Of a stretch of 64,000 nucleotides of DNA, positions 12,023 through 25,500 are shown piece after piece. The notes beneath the pieces were generated by a model. It was not told the DNA's origin, ran no database searches, and saw only the letters and a list, made by a program, of their open reading frames with translations. Positions within the stretch are counted from its first letter, which is position 1, and each line of letters starts with the position of its first letter. The position numbers and the translations under genes are program-made. Location: NCBI GenBank assembly GCA_018398805.1, contig JAGFBZ010000899.1:475001-539000 (forward strand). Reading direction: 5' to 3'. The stretch is from Hirundichthys speculiger (Eukaryota; Chordata; Actinopteri; Beloniformes; Exocoetidae).

Positions 12023-12504
12023 GAAGGACAGAAGGTGCTACTTTTCCTGAAGATGTACTGTCTAAATTTATTCCTTGAAAGTGTGAATCTGTGACCAAGC
12101 AACAGAGAAGCTACTTTGGACAGCTGAATGCATGCCGCGCGGGTTTGCCGTAGAGAAAGAAAGTAGGATGACTAGTCGATGCCAGAGCACAGCACTGAGC
12201 TCAGATAACTCCTTTACACAGAAATAATAATAATATTAAAAAAAGGAAATAGCATATTTATCTTATGTTATTATGTGGAAAAGAGACACAAGTTCGTTGC
12301 GAAACGTGTGTTTCGACCCCAGAACAAAAGCGAAACAGCTTGTGTGGGGTGATCGGCTGAAAGGCCACTCAGCAAGGAAGAAGTCATTACTCCAAAAGAA
12401 ACACAAAAAAAGACAGATTACAGTTTGCAAATGCACACAGGGACAAATAACTTCATTTTTGGAGACATATATTGTGATCTTGATTAAACTAAAATGGAAC
12501 TGTT
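12023..12504. promoter_or_regulatory. Probable nup214 5'UTR and promoter region
   Basis: Sequence immediately upstream of the minus-strand nup214 start. It holds a small CpG cluster (ATGCCGCGCGGG near 12133) and no TATA box at an obvious position. The transcription start cannot be placed from sequence alone. Confidence 0.35.
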
Positions 12505-13154
12505 TGGAAAGCCTGCAAGCCTGAGAACATCATCCCAACTGTGAAGTACGGGGGTGGCAGCATCATGTTGTGGGGGTGTTTTGCTGCAGGAAGGACTGGT
12601 GCACCTCACAAAATAGATAGCATCATGAGGAAAGAATATTATGTAGAAATACTGGAACAGGCATCTCAAGACATCAGTCAGGAAGTGAAAGCTTGGGAGC
12701 AAATGCTTCTTCATGGATAATGATACCGCCAACTTAGTTAAAGTAAATGTTTTGGAGTGGCCATCATAAAGTCCTGATCTCAGTCCTAAAGAAAATTTGT
12801 GGGCAGAGATGAAAAGGTGTGTATGAAAACCTGACTCAGTTCTATCAGGAGAACTGGGCCAAAATTCCAGCAAACTATTGTGGGAAGCTCGTGGAGGTAA
12901 CGTTTACCCAAGTCACATAGTTTAAAGACAATGCTAGTAAATACTAAGGAAATGTTTGCAAACTTTTGAATTTGAAGAAAAAAAAATCTCTCTCCCATTA
13001 TTCTACCATTTAGCAATTAGAAATAATACTGGTTATCCCAACTGGCCTATAAAGGTAAAGGTTTTGTCTGATTTAATGTCAGTGTTGAGAAAAAAAAAAC
13101 CCAAAAAGTTATGTCTATTTTTGTAGAGTGTGTGTAAACCTCTAGTTTCAACTG
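12505..13154 (+). mobile_element. Tc1-like transposon, 5' truncated, inactive
   Basis: Plus-strand translation shows KPENIIPTVKYGGGSIMLWG and CFAAGRTGAP, then SPDLSPKENLWAEMKR, which are the central and C-terminal DDE blocks of a Tc1 transposase. Stops and a frameshift interrupt it. The right end is a typical Tc1 terminal repeat (GTGTAAACCTCTAGTTTCAA) followed by TA at 13155-13156. The left half of the element is missing. Confidence 0.8.
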
Positions 13155-13156
13155 TA

Positions 13157-15107
13157 GGCTTTGTCCACATTGTTAATATTTAGAAAATTAATTGCTAATC
13201 ATTTAAATATTTTTTCTTTGATGTTCCCATTCAAACAATTAATAATACAATGGATTTTAATATTTAATTTACCCTTCTGCAATTGCTTCTTATAGCACAC
13301 AGGCCAGTAGCTTCTCTGTCAAATGGCAGAATGCCATATATGAATGCCAGAGGCGTGCCTTCGTACAGGCTTTACTACAGTAGGAGCAGCAAGCTGAGAC
13401 TGTCTTTTGAATTAATCGACTCATTCCTTATTGTCACCAGACTTTATACTGCAGTGGAAAAGTAGAATACCAGCCAGAGACAAAAGAAAAAAAAACAAGC
13501 AGTACAGTATGTGGTGAAGAAAGGACTTTTTTTTATTAGAAAGCAGATTTTTCTGTATTGCATTTAAAGAAATCAGGTATTCTTTAACTACACAACTCAA
13601 AACTTGTGATGGCAGATACCACAACGGGAATGAAAGGTAGATTCTTACGCAACATCAAAAGTGGCAACTAGCATTTAAGTTGTATACATTATTGATGCTT
13701 GAGTCAGAAGTCACATAAACATTGGAACAGTTTTCTTTTGAAACATAAAGCAATATGAACACTGAAATTGCCAAAACCCTGCTGACAGTGAAGAACAATA
13801 CCATATTCAAAGTGTATGGTTGCATGATAACATCTTTTATTATTTGTTGTAATTTTTTTTTAACATATACCATTTGTATTGTTTTCCATCATGAGGTCAC
13901 CCAGGGCCAGGTTCAGCACATGCTTACCAAAGCATGACAGATATGGTCCGTGTCAACAAGGGACAGCTCTGTTCATGAAGCACCAAGGTATGAGTCAGTC
14001 CTTGTTGCAAATACATACATTTACAACCATGAAGGCTGGAGTTAACATCTTTATGTCTCTCTACTCTGGAAAGAAAGCTAGCACAGACCGAAGCAAGCCG
14101 GAAAAAGACAAAGCGAAAAAAGCAAGAAAACAGCAAGTCATGTCACATCTCCCAGAGTGCACTTTGGGTCTCATCCCTTTTCTGATTGTCAGCGCTCTGA
14201 ACACATGGCTTTGAGATTTGCATTTCCTCCTCATTTGCCTAAGCCTTGGTCACTCTTGTTGTTTTTCTCTGTTCTTTCAATTTCTAAGTAGTTCTAAAGT
14301 GCTGGCATTATGTTCAAGGACATGTACATACACATACAAACTTTTAGTGCATCTCTGAGTCTGCTTAAGGTTCAATTGCACACTCAACTGGGAAGTTAAT
14401 CTATGTATTCCACTCATTGACTCTACTTTGCTGTTGTTATTAGAAGAAATTACATTTTATGCAAACATTCAATGAAAGGCCAGGATGTATGTAAAAAAAA
14501 TAGCCCTGCTAACGGCAAGACTCCTCTGTCTTTGCTTCTTAAGAGTGACAACAGTTAATCAGCATAAAATACATGGTGCATATAAACATTAGAGGTTTCA
14601 AAGGGTTAGCGTGAACATCTGCATGGCATGCATTTCATGATGCAAGTGTCATTTTGCATATAAATGTACTGTTTTCAAGATTAACCTTTCACTGGGACAA
14701 AAACTGTTTTTTTACAGTAATAGAGGATGAACCAGGCAAGATAAAAGGCTTTATAAACCAGGAATAATTTATTTGCAACACAATGTTTGTGAAAATATTT
14801 GTTTAGAGCCAATAGCCCCATTACTTTGTAATATTTTCAGTGATCATCTGAGCAAATGAGTTTGCAGTAAACGAGAGACCGGTTTCAATGAAGGAAACGC
14901 AAAATACATCACAATATTTTCTCTTTCAGCCACCTCAACGGCACATTCTCCCAAAGATTATCCATGACATTCTTAAAATTTCTGTTTATAGTGCAACATC
15001 ATTTAGTTTACCTCTGCACAGTGAAATCAAACCCTAAGCAATCTAAAGCAATTGCCATTTTTTGTTAGCTGGGACTTAGTTGCTTTGCCGCGGGGTTAAT
15101 CTAATTT
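13157..15107. other. Intergenic region between nup214 and nacc2
   Basis: AT-rich sequence without recognisable exons. It could include distal nacc2 3'UTR: a minus-strand AATAAA lies at 13532-13537. Nothing else supported. Confidence 0.4.
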
Positions 15108-15325
15108 AAAACGACTCTACGCAGCAACACCACCTCTAACCACATGGGGACATATAGAGCTGCTGAAAATACTGCACTCATGCGTGGGGAATGGCTCAGC
15201 ATATCTTGTAATACCCCTTCGTCCCAATGAAGGAGTACTTTATTGTAAGCCAGGTGCTGACACAAGAACTTTCTTGTCATATGCCCCATGAGATCAGAAG
15301 TGGTATTACTACATGGAGTGATATT
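15108..15325 (+). repeat. Unnamed repeat, copy A
   Basis: Shares a run of blocks with 16308-16533: an ACTCTACGCAGCAA block, then CTTGTAATA, a TCCCAnTG block, CAAGAACTT/TGAACTT and a TCAGAAnnGnTATT block ending in CTACATnGA. The two copies are in the same orientation, about 1.2 kb apart. Confidence 0.5.
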
Positions 15326-16307
15326 AAATAAGGAAGACAAAATTAAGTGGGCTTAACTAGAATCAGTATCATTATTACAACTGTTTTGGGAGGGCGTTCT
15401 TTTTATTATCATACAAAGGTGTCTAACAAAGTATCAGTGTTACTGTCTAATGGCCATTGAATTAAAAACAGTGACTCTGGTGTAATGAGTTGAATTAAAT
15501 GGAGCTGCTGATCAAGTGCTCTTTCTCCAAGAATGACCTGATGGAAGACAACATGAAAATATGAGAATAAATTAAGGCTCTCCCAGTACAATTTTGAATA
15601 AAAAATTTAACAAGGAAAAAAAAAAATCTATCAGGATCTAACCTGTTCTATACAGCAGGGTTCTTGTTATGGCACACATCTGCACCCACGTATTCACGAT
15701 CTAAGGCACTGCTCCACATTCCTTTATTCCTACAGTGGAGTTTATCAACGTTTCCCGACCTATATTAGCTACTGCATCAATTTATTTGAGCTGAACTTAC
15801 ATTTCTAAAACATTTAGTAGCTAAAATTTTCCAGGTTTACAGATATACTAGTCAAACTAAAAGGATTTAAAAACATGACTGATTATATGCAATGAACTCT
15901 TACTGATCAGATTAACAGTGGAGTATTCAGGTTCCAAACTTTTGGGTGGCTATTTCACAAAGTTGCAATCTAAAGTTGTGATCTAAAGTACTAACCAAGA
16001 AGTAGGTTAATTAAAAATACAAACATGTCTTTTTTTATTTAAAAAAGAGTGTAATCAGTTATTAAGATGGTGTATCCAATAGACAAGGCATTGCCTTTAT
16101 TCAATTACAAGAGCATCTTAAAGTTGAATAAATTAAAATTATTATAAAGATAATTACTAAGAGACATACATTAAGTGTTTTGATGAGGATCAGATAAATC
16201 ATTGAGTAATAAACTGCCTGCCGGCTACTTGAACTTTGCTCAGTTTTGAACGTTTTAGGGAAATGCTCCCTGCTGTTCACGATATTGGAAGACCTGTTCT
16301 CATCATT
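15326..16307. other. Spacer between the two unnamed repeat copies
   Basis: AT-rich sequence with no exon or repeat ends recognised. Confidence 0.4.
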
Positions 16308-16533
16308 TTAAAGCCACTCTATGCAGCAATACCATTTCTAATCATGCACAGCATATTGATCTGCTGACAAAAGAGCCGCTGACTATAGTGTGCTAATGAG
16401 AGGGGACCGTCCAGCCAGTCTTGTAATATCACTTTATCCCACTGGAGGTGCACTTGCCTCTTCCTGACATATGAACTTGCTCATGATGTGCTTCTCTCAT
16501 GTGGTCAGAAACGTTATTGCTACATAGATTGGC
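16308..16533 (+). repeat. Unnamed repeat, copy B
   Basis: Direct, diverged copy of 15108-15325 in the same order of blocks (ACTCTATGCAGCAA through CTACATAGA). No terminal inverted repeats or coding capacity seen. It may be a fish SINE or MITE family, or a local duplication. Confidence 0.5.
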
Positions 16534-19002
16534 TTAAAAAAAAAAAAGAATCACTCACGTTTATGTTAAAATGTAATACAGCCAGAATTCAGTCAGATTC
16601 ACTATGGCGCATTTGTAAAAATTTTAAATTTAGCAATTTTTGTTTGTTTGTTTGTCTGTTTAAAATTTTTTTTAAGTATAAAAAAACAAAGATTTAGTCA
16701 TTTCTTATATTCAATGGAGGTCTGGACCTTTGACAAAGCAGTGCTACAGTTTACATTCATCAATCATCTCGGCCACTCCATCGCAGCCCTGGTTTATCCA
16801 TAACAGATCACATGTCTTTCAAGAGAAGAAAATGTAACATCATTATCATTATCTAGTGCAATCATTACCCTGTGATTTCTTTTACAGGGCCATCTTAAAG
16901 CTTACCCTAAAGAACCAAGATACTTGGTGGACAGACAGGGAAGAATTTGGCCCAACTTTTGAAGTGGCACAGCAATGAAACATGAATAAAGAGATCAAAT
17001 ATAGCAGGGGGTATATATAGGTGCAGTACTCTTTCCTTAGCTCTTAATTTGTGCATTTCAGTAGCAAAGAGAAAAAAAAAAGGGAGGGGGGAGGGGTCTG
17101 CTCTTGTGATTAAATGTGCTTTCATTCAAGCGAAGTACAAGGGATACATACAACAGTGCATCTTTTGAAATCAATGCATGAAATAAAAAAGAAAAAAGAA
17201 AAAGGCTGCTTGGACTGCGCCATATGCGTGGCAACAAGCATGAAAAGAGATATCAAAAAAGAAAACGAGTATGACAAATGCATGACCTCACTCCCCCATC
17301 TAAAATATAGAAACAGTCTTCGTCAGAGACCCGTTGTTTCTATCCAAGGCCACAAATGCCTGATTAATTATGTAATCAGGCTGATGTGGTGGCAATTTGC
17401 AGTCTTTACAGGTCCATTTTGCCAACTCCTCCGTTTCCCACCCTTTAACCTTCTTGAGTGCAAATGCAGCAGTAAGCCAGCATAAACTGCTCTTAAAAGT
17501 TTTATTCAATAATTTACCCACCCACCCTTTTTCCCACAAAGGAAAAAAAAAAAACAGGATGGAAGCAGGTCTGTGTAGTCTATGTACATATAAAATCACA
17601 TCAAGGTGGAACAGTGCTTCTCTCTTTCCTTCTACCACTTAGTGTAGTGCACTTGCTCTTTCTACTCCATAGATGCATTCTTCTCTTTTCGTGGTGGTAG
17701 CACAGTCTGTAGTTAAAAACAAACAAAAGAACAGAAATTCAAACTAATAATGTGTTGATGATCGTCAATCCGGGGTTACGCCAAGGTCAGTTCTAATAGT
17801 TGTTAGACTGAGGTCAGATCCCAGAGAAAGATGGAGAACGTCCTTTTGTGTTTTAACGGCATGTAGCTCCAGGCAACAGTAGCTGTTATCTTTAGATGCA
17901 AGGTCGTGGCGTTGCTGCCACTTTCAGTAATTCTTTCTATTCATTGTTTGTATTAATGCATGCAAGCTTGGACTTTAGCACATTTTATTATCCGTGTCAC
18001 TCTTTGTATCCCCAAGATGCTGTAATTCAAAAGATCCTTCAGTTAAAGTTCAAAAGCAACATGTTTTTTTTTTTTTTTTGGACAGTGTATTGTTTAAATG
18101 CATCAGTATAGAGATTAAAGGTTTGTATTATAGACTAGTTAATGTGTGTGTGTGTGTGTGGTAGGTTGGAACGGGTGGTCTGGAGCAGACACAGGCATCA
18201 CATTGAGAATCCAATGAGTCACGGGCAGATATGCATGAACAAAACCATTGCATGTGATAGATTTGTTTTTGGGTTATGAAGAAAAAATTAGCATTCGCTG
18301 AAAAACATTTCATAATTTATATCGTACGATCAGAAGAACGGACGCGCTAAATTAACAGAGGAGAAAAAAAAAACGAGTTGTTTCGTTAAAAGGTGCTAAG
18401 GCGGTACATGACCTTTTTTCAGTAATTCTGTTTTATTTGCTCTTCTTCAGCATCGTTCTTCTGAGGGTGCTGTGTCCCTCTGATCCGCTTTCCCAAGGTT
18501 GGGCTGTTTTCAAATGCACGTTTCCAAGAAAATGAAATCACTTTATGAGCTGTTACACCACACTCCATAAACTGCCCACAAAGCAGCTGTTACTTTTGTA
18601 TTGCACTGAAAATGATGAAAAATAACAGCCATTTGTTTAACAGGGCTTTGTAATATTACAGCAAGAGCCCAAACACTGTGTTCATAGGTAGGATAATAAG
18701 AAAGGAGCGGATTAGAAGAGTGGATTTTCTTAATGTGCTAATGACCGTGCCTGTGTCTACTTCTACTATCAGTGTTGTACTTCCACAATTGGAAAATATG
18801 CAAGTACACACAAACACACATGCGCATGCATGTGTGGCAAATGTCTGAGCAACAAGATCTATGAGCGCTCTGATAAATTCCCATTGAGGAAGCACAGAGG
18901 AGAAGAACGAGTGGTGGAGAAGATGTTAGTTTGAGAGCAAGCAAAAGAAAAATGCGCGTGTTAAAAAGATTTCACAATATGAGAGGCAACCCAAAGGGAC
19001 AT
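16534..19002 (-). other. Probable nacc2 3'UTR and flank
   Basis: Directly downstream of the nacc2 stop codon on the minus strand. A minus-strand AATAAA at 17501-17506 is one candidate polyadenylation signal, giving a 3'UTR of about 1.5 kb. The end of the transcript is not proven. A TG microsatellite lies at 18143-18160. Confidence 0.4.
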
Positions 19003-19526
19003 TCACTGTCCATTCACCCTCAGACCTTGTCCAAAACTTTCCACCTTCTGCTCAGCCGGCGTGTCACCTGCATCAGCCCCCGGGATCAAAGCTGGCGCCC
19101 CCAGTGATCTGTCTACACCCTCAAACCCAGCCTCATCCTCATCCTCCCCCTGTTCCTCTTGGACTGCTGCTTCACCTTCACCTTCAGCATCTTCTCCAGC
19201 TGCCCCAGACCCGGGGCTGCCTTCTGTCAGAGGTGGGTGAGTCCTGAGAGGGTCTTTGCGATCTGGATACAACCTTTGCTCTAGGGTCTTGAAGTCAGGC
19301 TCGAAGGGGTGGGGTACTCCTGTTTGAGGGGCACCCAGGCCCAGGCCCAGACCTACAGCAGCACCCATGCCCATCCCAGCACGGTACACCTCCATGCCGT
19401 CAGGAAGCATGGACTTGATCTTGGGCAGCCATCTCTTGCGGACACGCCTCGCATTTGTGCACATATCAGCAGCGATCACATTCATTTCACTCTCCTTGAA
19501 GTTAGGGTTAAAATTTTGACAGTAGA
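19003..19526 (-). CDS. nacc2: nacc2 last coding exon
   Basis: 524 nt beginning [20 protein letters not shown] after a TTTTACAG acceptor. It ends with a tail unlike human: a GLGLGLG stretch, an acidic region with EDEDE, and the terminus LRVNGQ. The tail past about residue 470 is poorly conserved, so the exact stop is supported by the open frame only. Confidence 0.92.
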
Positions 19527-22500
19527 CTGTAAAAGAGAAAGAACAGCAAAATCATGGACACAAGTTGTTTGACTTTTATGACATGCATGAGATGATTTAG
19601 AGAATAAACCTACGTTTGACAGCGTTGAGGACCCTGCTGTCCAGGGGTTTCCTGCTGGGGTCACTCGTAGAAGAGCGGATGCCTGTCCCACAGCTATTGG
19701 CTAGAGTGTTTCTGCAGGAATATGGAGTCAACACCAGGGGGCAGAGTCAGCAACAGGCACGCACAAGAGATCAAAATGGGAACACACACAACTAACCGCA
19801 TTGCACAACATGGCCACAGATGGAGTGTGAAAGTTGGTTTGAGACAGCAGCAACGGTTCTGGAGTCATACACAGATCTCAAGTCTAGGAGATTTATGCAG
19901 TTTAGCACAAACACCTCCTTTGAGTGTGTCCTTACACTCACCTGTCAAAGAACGTGGCCAAGAGACGGCGGAGCAATACTTTGTGTTTGATACCGGCACA
20001 CAGGTGGCAGTTCATCAGTTGTCCTCGTGTCATGAACACCTGGCTGCCTGTGTTGCATGGAGAAAAAAATATATATATTTAGATGAAAATGCTACTTTCA
20101 TCAGAATCGAAGTCTTTGTCAATGAAGACTCTTCTCTTTTTGCCCCAGTTCATCTTTTAGTTTTTTCTAAATTTAGGTCCTCAAAGTAGTCAAAAAATAA
20201 AGCTACTTCAGGAGTCTAAACTGGAAGTGGAGAAAGAATGAAAGACCATGACAACAGCACATTACTAAATTTGCAACTGTTTTGCTTGCAGACTGCAAGA
20301 GTGGGTGGCACATTTTTGTTCTGCTTGATTGTTTTTCAGTTTATATTACCTTATACAGTAAATCTGTGGAAGGTAACTGTTATAATCTGCTTTTTTGTTG
20401 TGCTCTCACTCTGCATTTTTTTTTCACGGAACATACGTTCATGTTCCGTTCTTTCCCACTAAATGTCCTTGTAGGGCAGATAACCAAGAGATTAAATTTC
20501 TTTATCCCGTCAGTTAGGTCTGTTGCATTAAATACACGCCCAAAACAATGGTCATACATGTTGCTTATCACACTCCAAGAACATGACACGGACAGTGGTT
20601 GGCCTGTCCACATCCCCGATAACTGGCCAATTACATTCGGTCGTACATGAATCCAACCTCCGTACAGGCCAGGCCCAGCCAGAGAACATAAATGTACCAT
20701 TTTCAAAGATCTTGGCTCAATCTGACTGAGATCTCCATCACTCTGAGCCCAATAAATGCTCTGATTCTGAACCAAATATTTCTCCGGTCTGTTCTTGGGC
20801 AAAGAGTGACCATGTGATACCTTGTCCTCATTTGGTTACTGACTCACTGATGACTGTCAAAGTGCTCTCCGGTGTCTCTCTTACACTAGAAAGTATTCAG
20901 ACTCAATTCTCGTGTGCTTGAAAAGATTCAATACTAAACTAATCAAACTCTCAGTTGTAGACATTATGCTACCTCGATGACGAGTGGTACCTGTTCTCTT
21001 TAGAAGTCTCTGTTCTGATCCCCATGAGCGATATCTGACAACCAGACCAAAAACGGCTTTTGTCTCATCAACATCAAACGTTTTCCCCTCACATTCTCAG
21101 ACCTCTGTAAGGTCCATTTGGCAAAGACTCCCAGCAGGCAGTCATACACTTTTTACTCCAGACTGACTTCTGTCTAGTCACTCGTCCATAAAGGCCTGAT
21201 TGATGACAACTGCAGAGAGGACTGTCCTTCTGTCACAGTCTTAAATCCCTGCAAAGAAACTCTGCAGCTTTACATTTCTTTCAGATGGACCAGGACATTG
21301 ATATAGATCAAATCCTTAATGGCACCAATATGATAGGATAGGAGCTTAATTTAAAGGAACATTGCAGAGGTGAAATGACCTGAGGTCTGTTTAATGACAT
21401 TTAATGAGATGGACTGAAGCAGTTTTGAGTTGGAACAGATTATGTGTTTGCAGCAAAATGGCAATTAATGTTTGCACAAGGGGCGATATTTCTATGTCAA
21501 AATACAACCTCAATTCTAAAAAAGTTGGAACGCTGTGTAAAATGTAAATAAGAACAGAATGCAATGATCTGCAAATCTTATCAACCCATATTTTACTCCC
21601 AATAGAACATAAAGAAACTGAGACATTTTACCATTTCATGGAAAATATTTTTCCATAAATAAAATATTTTTCCATTTTTACATCAGAGGCAGAACCTCTC
21701 TGATGTAAAAATGGGCAGAGGTTCACCAATCTGCGACAAACTACGAACACATCTGGAAAAGCACCATCAATGTCAAAGAGCAAGCAAGACATTCAGCAAG
21801 ACAATGCTAAACCACGTATCGCATCCATCACAGCATGGCCTCACAGGAGCAGAGTCTGGGTGCTGAACTGGCCTGCCTGCAGTCCAGACCTTTCACCTAC
21901 AGAAAGCATTTGGTGCATCATAAAACTAAAAAAAATCCAGCAATGAAGGCTCAGGACTGTTGAGCGGCTAGCATCCAGCATCTGACAAGAATGGCAACAT
22001 TCCTCACTGAAAACTCCAGCATCTGGTCTCCTCACTTCCCAGACGTTTACAGACAGTTGTTAAGAAAAGGAAACGCTAAGCACTGGTTAAACATCGCCCT
22101 GTTCTTTTATTAGATGTGCTGCTGCCACCAAAGTCAAAATTTGTGGATATTTTTCATGAAATAGTAAAAGGCCTTGGGTTTCAGCATCTGATATGTTCTT
22201 TATGGTCTATTGAGAATAAAATACGGGTTAATGAGATTTGCAGATCATAGCATTATTAATTTCTTTATTTGTGTTTTACACACCATCCCAACTTTTTTGG
22301 GAATTTGGGCTCTATATTGCTACTTCAAGTTTCTAACAAAACTGAAAAATGTAATTCCAGTTGAGTGATAGGTCCACACTGAATTAATGTTAACTTCGTA
22401 AGTGTACAGAAAATGTATTAAAAGGACTATTTGTACAGGCAAGTCCTTCTGTTCGCTGCCACCTTTTCCTACTTATGTCGCACAAAGAACGGTCAATAGA

Positions 22501-25500
22501 CGTAAAAGAAGCAGAGTTCATGGCCTCTGCTTCTAAGTTTCCAGTTCTGTTATATGATCCAGTTCTATCAAAGCAGTGGCCATGAATTCTCCTGCTTTTA
22601 CGTCTATTGAGAGTAGTTTCCTCAACGTCGATAGTCAGTTTGTGCAGACTTATGAGAAGGCGGCAGTGACCAGACAGAGATGCCTGTACAAACAGTCCTT
22701 TATATACACTTGTTGAACACTTACAAAGTTAGAATTACTTGGGTTTCCCTGTGGGGGACCTGATCCACATTGAGGAATGTACCTTGAAGGGTGCTGATCA
22801 TAGACATAGACATAATTTAACCAAAACGCACACTGAACTTGCAATGAATGACAGAGATCAAAACCATGAGAGCTTGGATGCAAGTACTCTGTCCTGGTAA
22901 TGCTCTTCTTTTCTCCAGTTCTATGGCATTCCTATTTTTTTTTTTTTTTAACAAATATTGAATTTTGAATCATTCAAAATCAAGCATGAGGGTCTGAATG
23001 CTTTTCAAACTCCTATCGGAATCTGTACACAGTAAAATATTGGTCACTGAGTGTGTGGGAGTAGATGCACTTTTGTATGTGACTGCCTACCAGCTACCAA
23101 TTCCAGCTTCTCCCCAGGGTCCCCCTCAGTGTAGAGCTTAGGGTGGCAGCGGTAGCCTATCTGGCTTATGAGGCTTGCAGGCAGCGCCACCAGATCTCTG
23201 CGGATCAGTACACAGTTGCGATTCTCCAAGGGCAAGGGGACTGCTGCCATCTCTGGTTTGTCCTGGACTAAATACATCAAAGAGAAACAGAGAGACAGAA
23301 TTTTTTTTAATTTTTTTTTTTTTTTTACAAAACATAGAATAGCAGGTGCAGACAAATGTAGGTCTATGGCATAAGTTTGTTAAAAATAAGCTGTCCCTCC
23401 ATACCTCCTCTCTACGGTCCTATGAAAAGAAGTTTTACAAGTGAATGGGTGATGCAGGCTGGAGGTAATATGATACGGGCTTGTTGGGATTTTTAAAACA
23501 TTTTAGAGCTCTGTTTATGTATCCTAGGTAAGTCACGATGCTGTTATCGGTAACTTGATTGGAAACTTGATGGGATATCAAAAGCGGGATGTTGGATCTT
23601 CCTCCCAAAATGTTTTCCATTAATCTCTAGATTACCCGTGGCTTTTTGCACACGCGCACATCCATAACAGGAGACATATTTCTATGAACCGCACCACACA
23701 GGCACGTGTTAAAAGGTGTGGATTAAATCTCTTTCCATGTGTGAAGGTACTTGCTTGCACACACACACAATGAAAAGATGTGCATACTGTAGCTCTCAAA
23801 TATCCAACAATGTCACCCTGCGGTGCTCTGACTGATTACAGATAGAGTGGATTTCATAAATGTCTGAAACTCGAGAATTTTACAAACCCCCGTGATGCCT
23901 TTGAGCTGCAGGATGCAAAGAGTGATGCCGAGCAGAGTGTGTGTGCACATGTCAGCTTGTCAGTATCAAGCAGTAGGGGCTCTGTGTGTTTCTCATATGT
24001 AAATGCAATCAAAAATGAATATATCATATGGCTGCGTGAGGAGGAAAATCTGAACCAGTGTGAAATTATGATGGAAAACCATTACAAAAAGCAGTACAGA
24101 GCAGCTGCTATAGCTGTGATAAGGACTGTGTTGTTGGTCACGATGCACACTAATCATAACTCCATAAGTCTATCTTTATGCTGAGAGAACCCCCACACAC
24201 ACACACACACAAACTGGAGGCACATCATCCTGCCTTTCTAAGATGTGCGGAATGCATCATTTATGACAGATTAAATAATGTAGCTGGAATGAAATGAATG
24301 CACATCTTTTTTTTTTTCCATTTTTCCATAACATGTCTGGACATACCCTGCATTCATTTTCTGCAAGTCATGCCGAGTCTTACTTTTAGTCTGATATCAA
24401 ATGAATATCCAACATCTGAGCCAAGGCCAGTTGAGGAAATAATGCGTTTAGTCAGACCAGAGAGATAAAACTGATACAGAGTCCCGGGCTTGAGAGTAAA
24501 TGCTCAAAGGTAATGTAGTGGAATTTGTTACGGGGTAAAAATGAAATACTGGAAGTTTTTCCACAACAAACAAATATATCTTTGGCACCATTAAGCAGTG
24601 TAGGACTTCACAAAGATTCTGCAATCGGATTAACAGAAAATACTCACTACCATAGGGGTTTGCTGATCGTCCATAGATATGACTGTAGGCCTCCTCAGTG
24701 ATCCCATCATAGGATTCCTCCTCGAACTCCTCATCCTCGTTCTGGTATGATGTGGGACTGTCGGTGGTGGGCAGGCTGGACGCTCCAGGACTGGATCTTT
24801 CACCACCTGTTCCTCCTCCCGCTCCGCCTCCTGCTCCAGCTCCACTCGTCCCCTGAATGTGAAAAGGTGGTATACCGGGGATGGGCGTCCCTCCAGCTGC
24901 TGTGTAGAACAGCGAGCTGACCCTCTCCAACCGGCTCCCCAGCTCTGAGGATGAAATCTTGCTTTGCATTGAGGGTACTGTGATGGGCGTTGGATCACCC
25001 CCTTCAAGTTTAATCTTGCGCTGCGGCATGAGTAGTGGTGTCGACCAGCCCGGCGTTCCCAAAAGGGCGGCCACTGCTAGGCCGTTGACATTGTTAGAAG
25101 GACTCTGAGGCTCAGATCCCGTTTCTTCTAAGGACCCTGCTGTTTGCGAGTCACAGTGAGGTGAGTTTGCTTTGAACATTAGGTCCATGCCTCTTTCAAC
25201 TATATGCTGAATTTGGAGGTAGCCAGCTGTGTACATGACCACCAGCTGTTCACTAGCTGCCATTGTTAACTTCCCTGTATAGCAGAAAGAGAGGATCTGC
25301 TCAAAGCAAGCAGGTGTGACTGAGGAAGGCAACTCAAACTGGGTCTTAGTGGAGTTGCTGAAGAGGTCACGAAAGTAGAGGCTGCTGGCAGCCAAAACGG
25401 CCCGGTGGGCTTTGAAAGCCTGACCTGGTTGAGAAGGAGAAGTTGAGAATATTGATAAAAATACTCCTGTGCTGATTCAAAGTTCTGTAGGTCATATTAA

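Noticed and set aside
24630..25007. 125-codon minus-strand ORF
   Set aside because: Out-of-frame shadow of the nacc2 BTB/linker exon.
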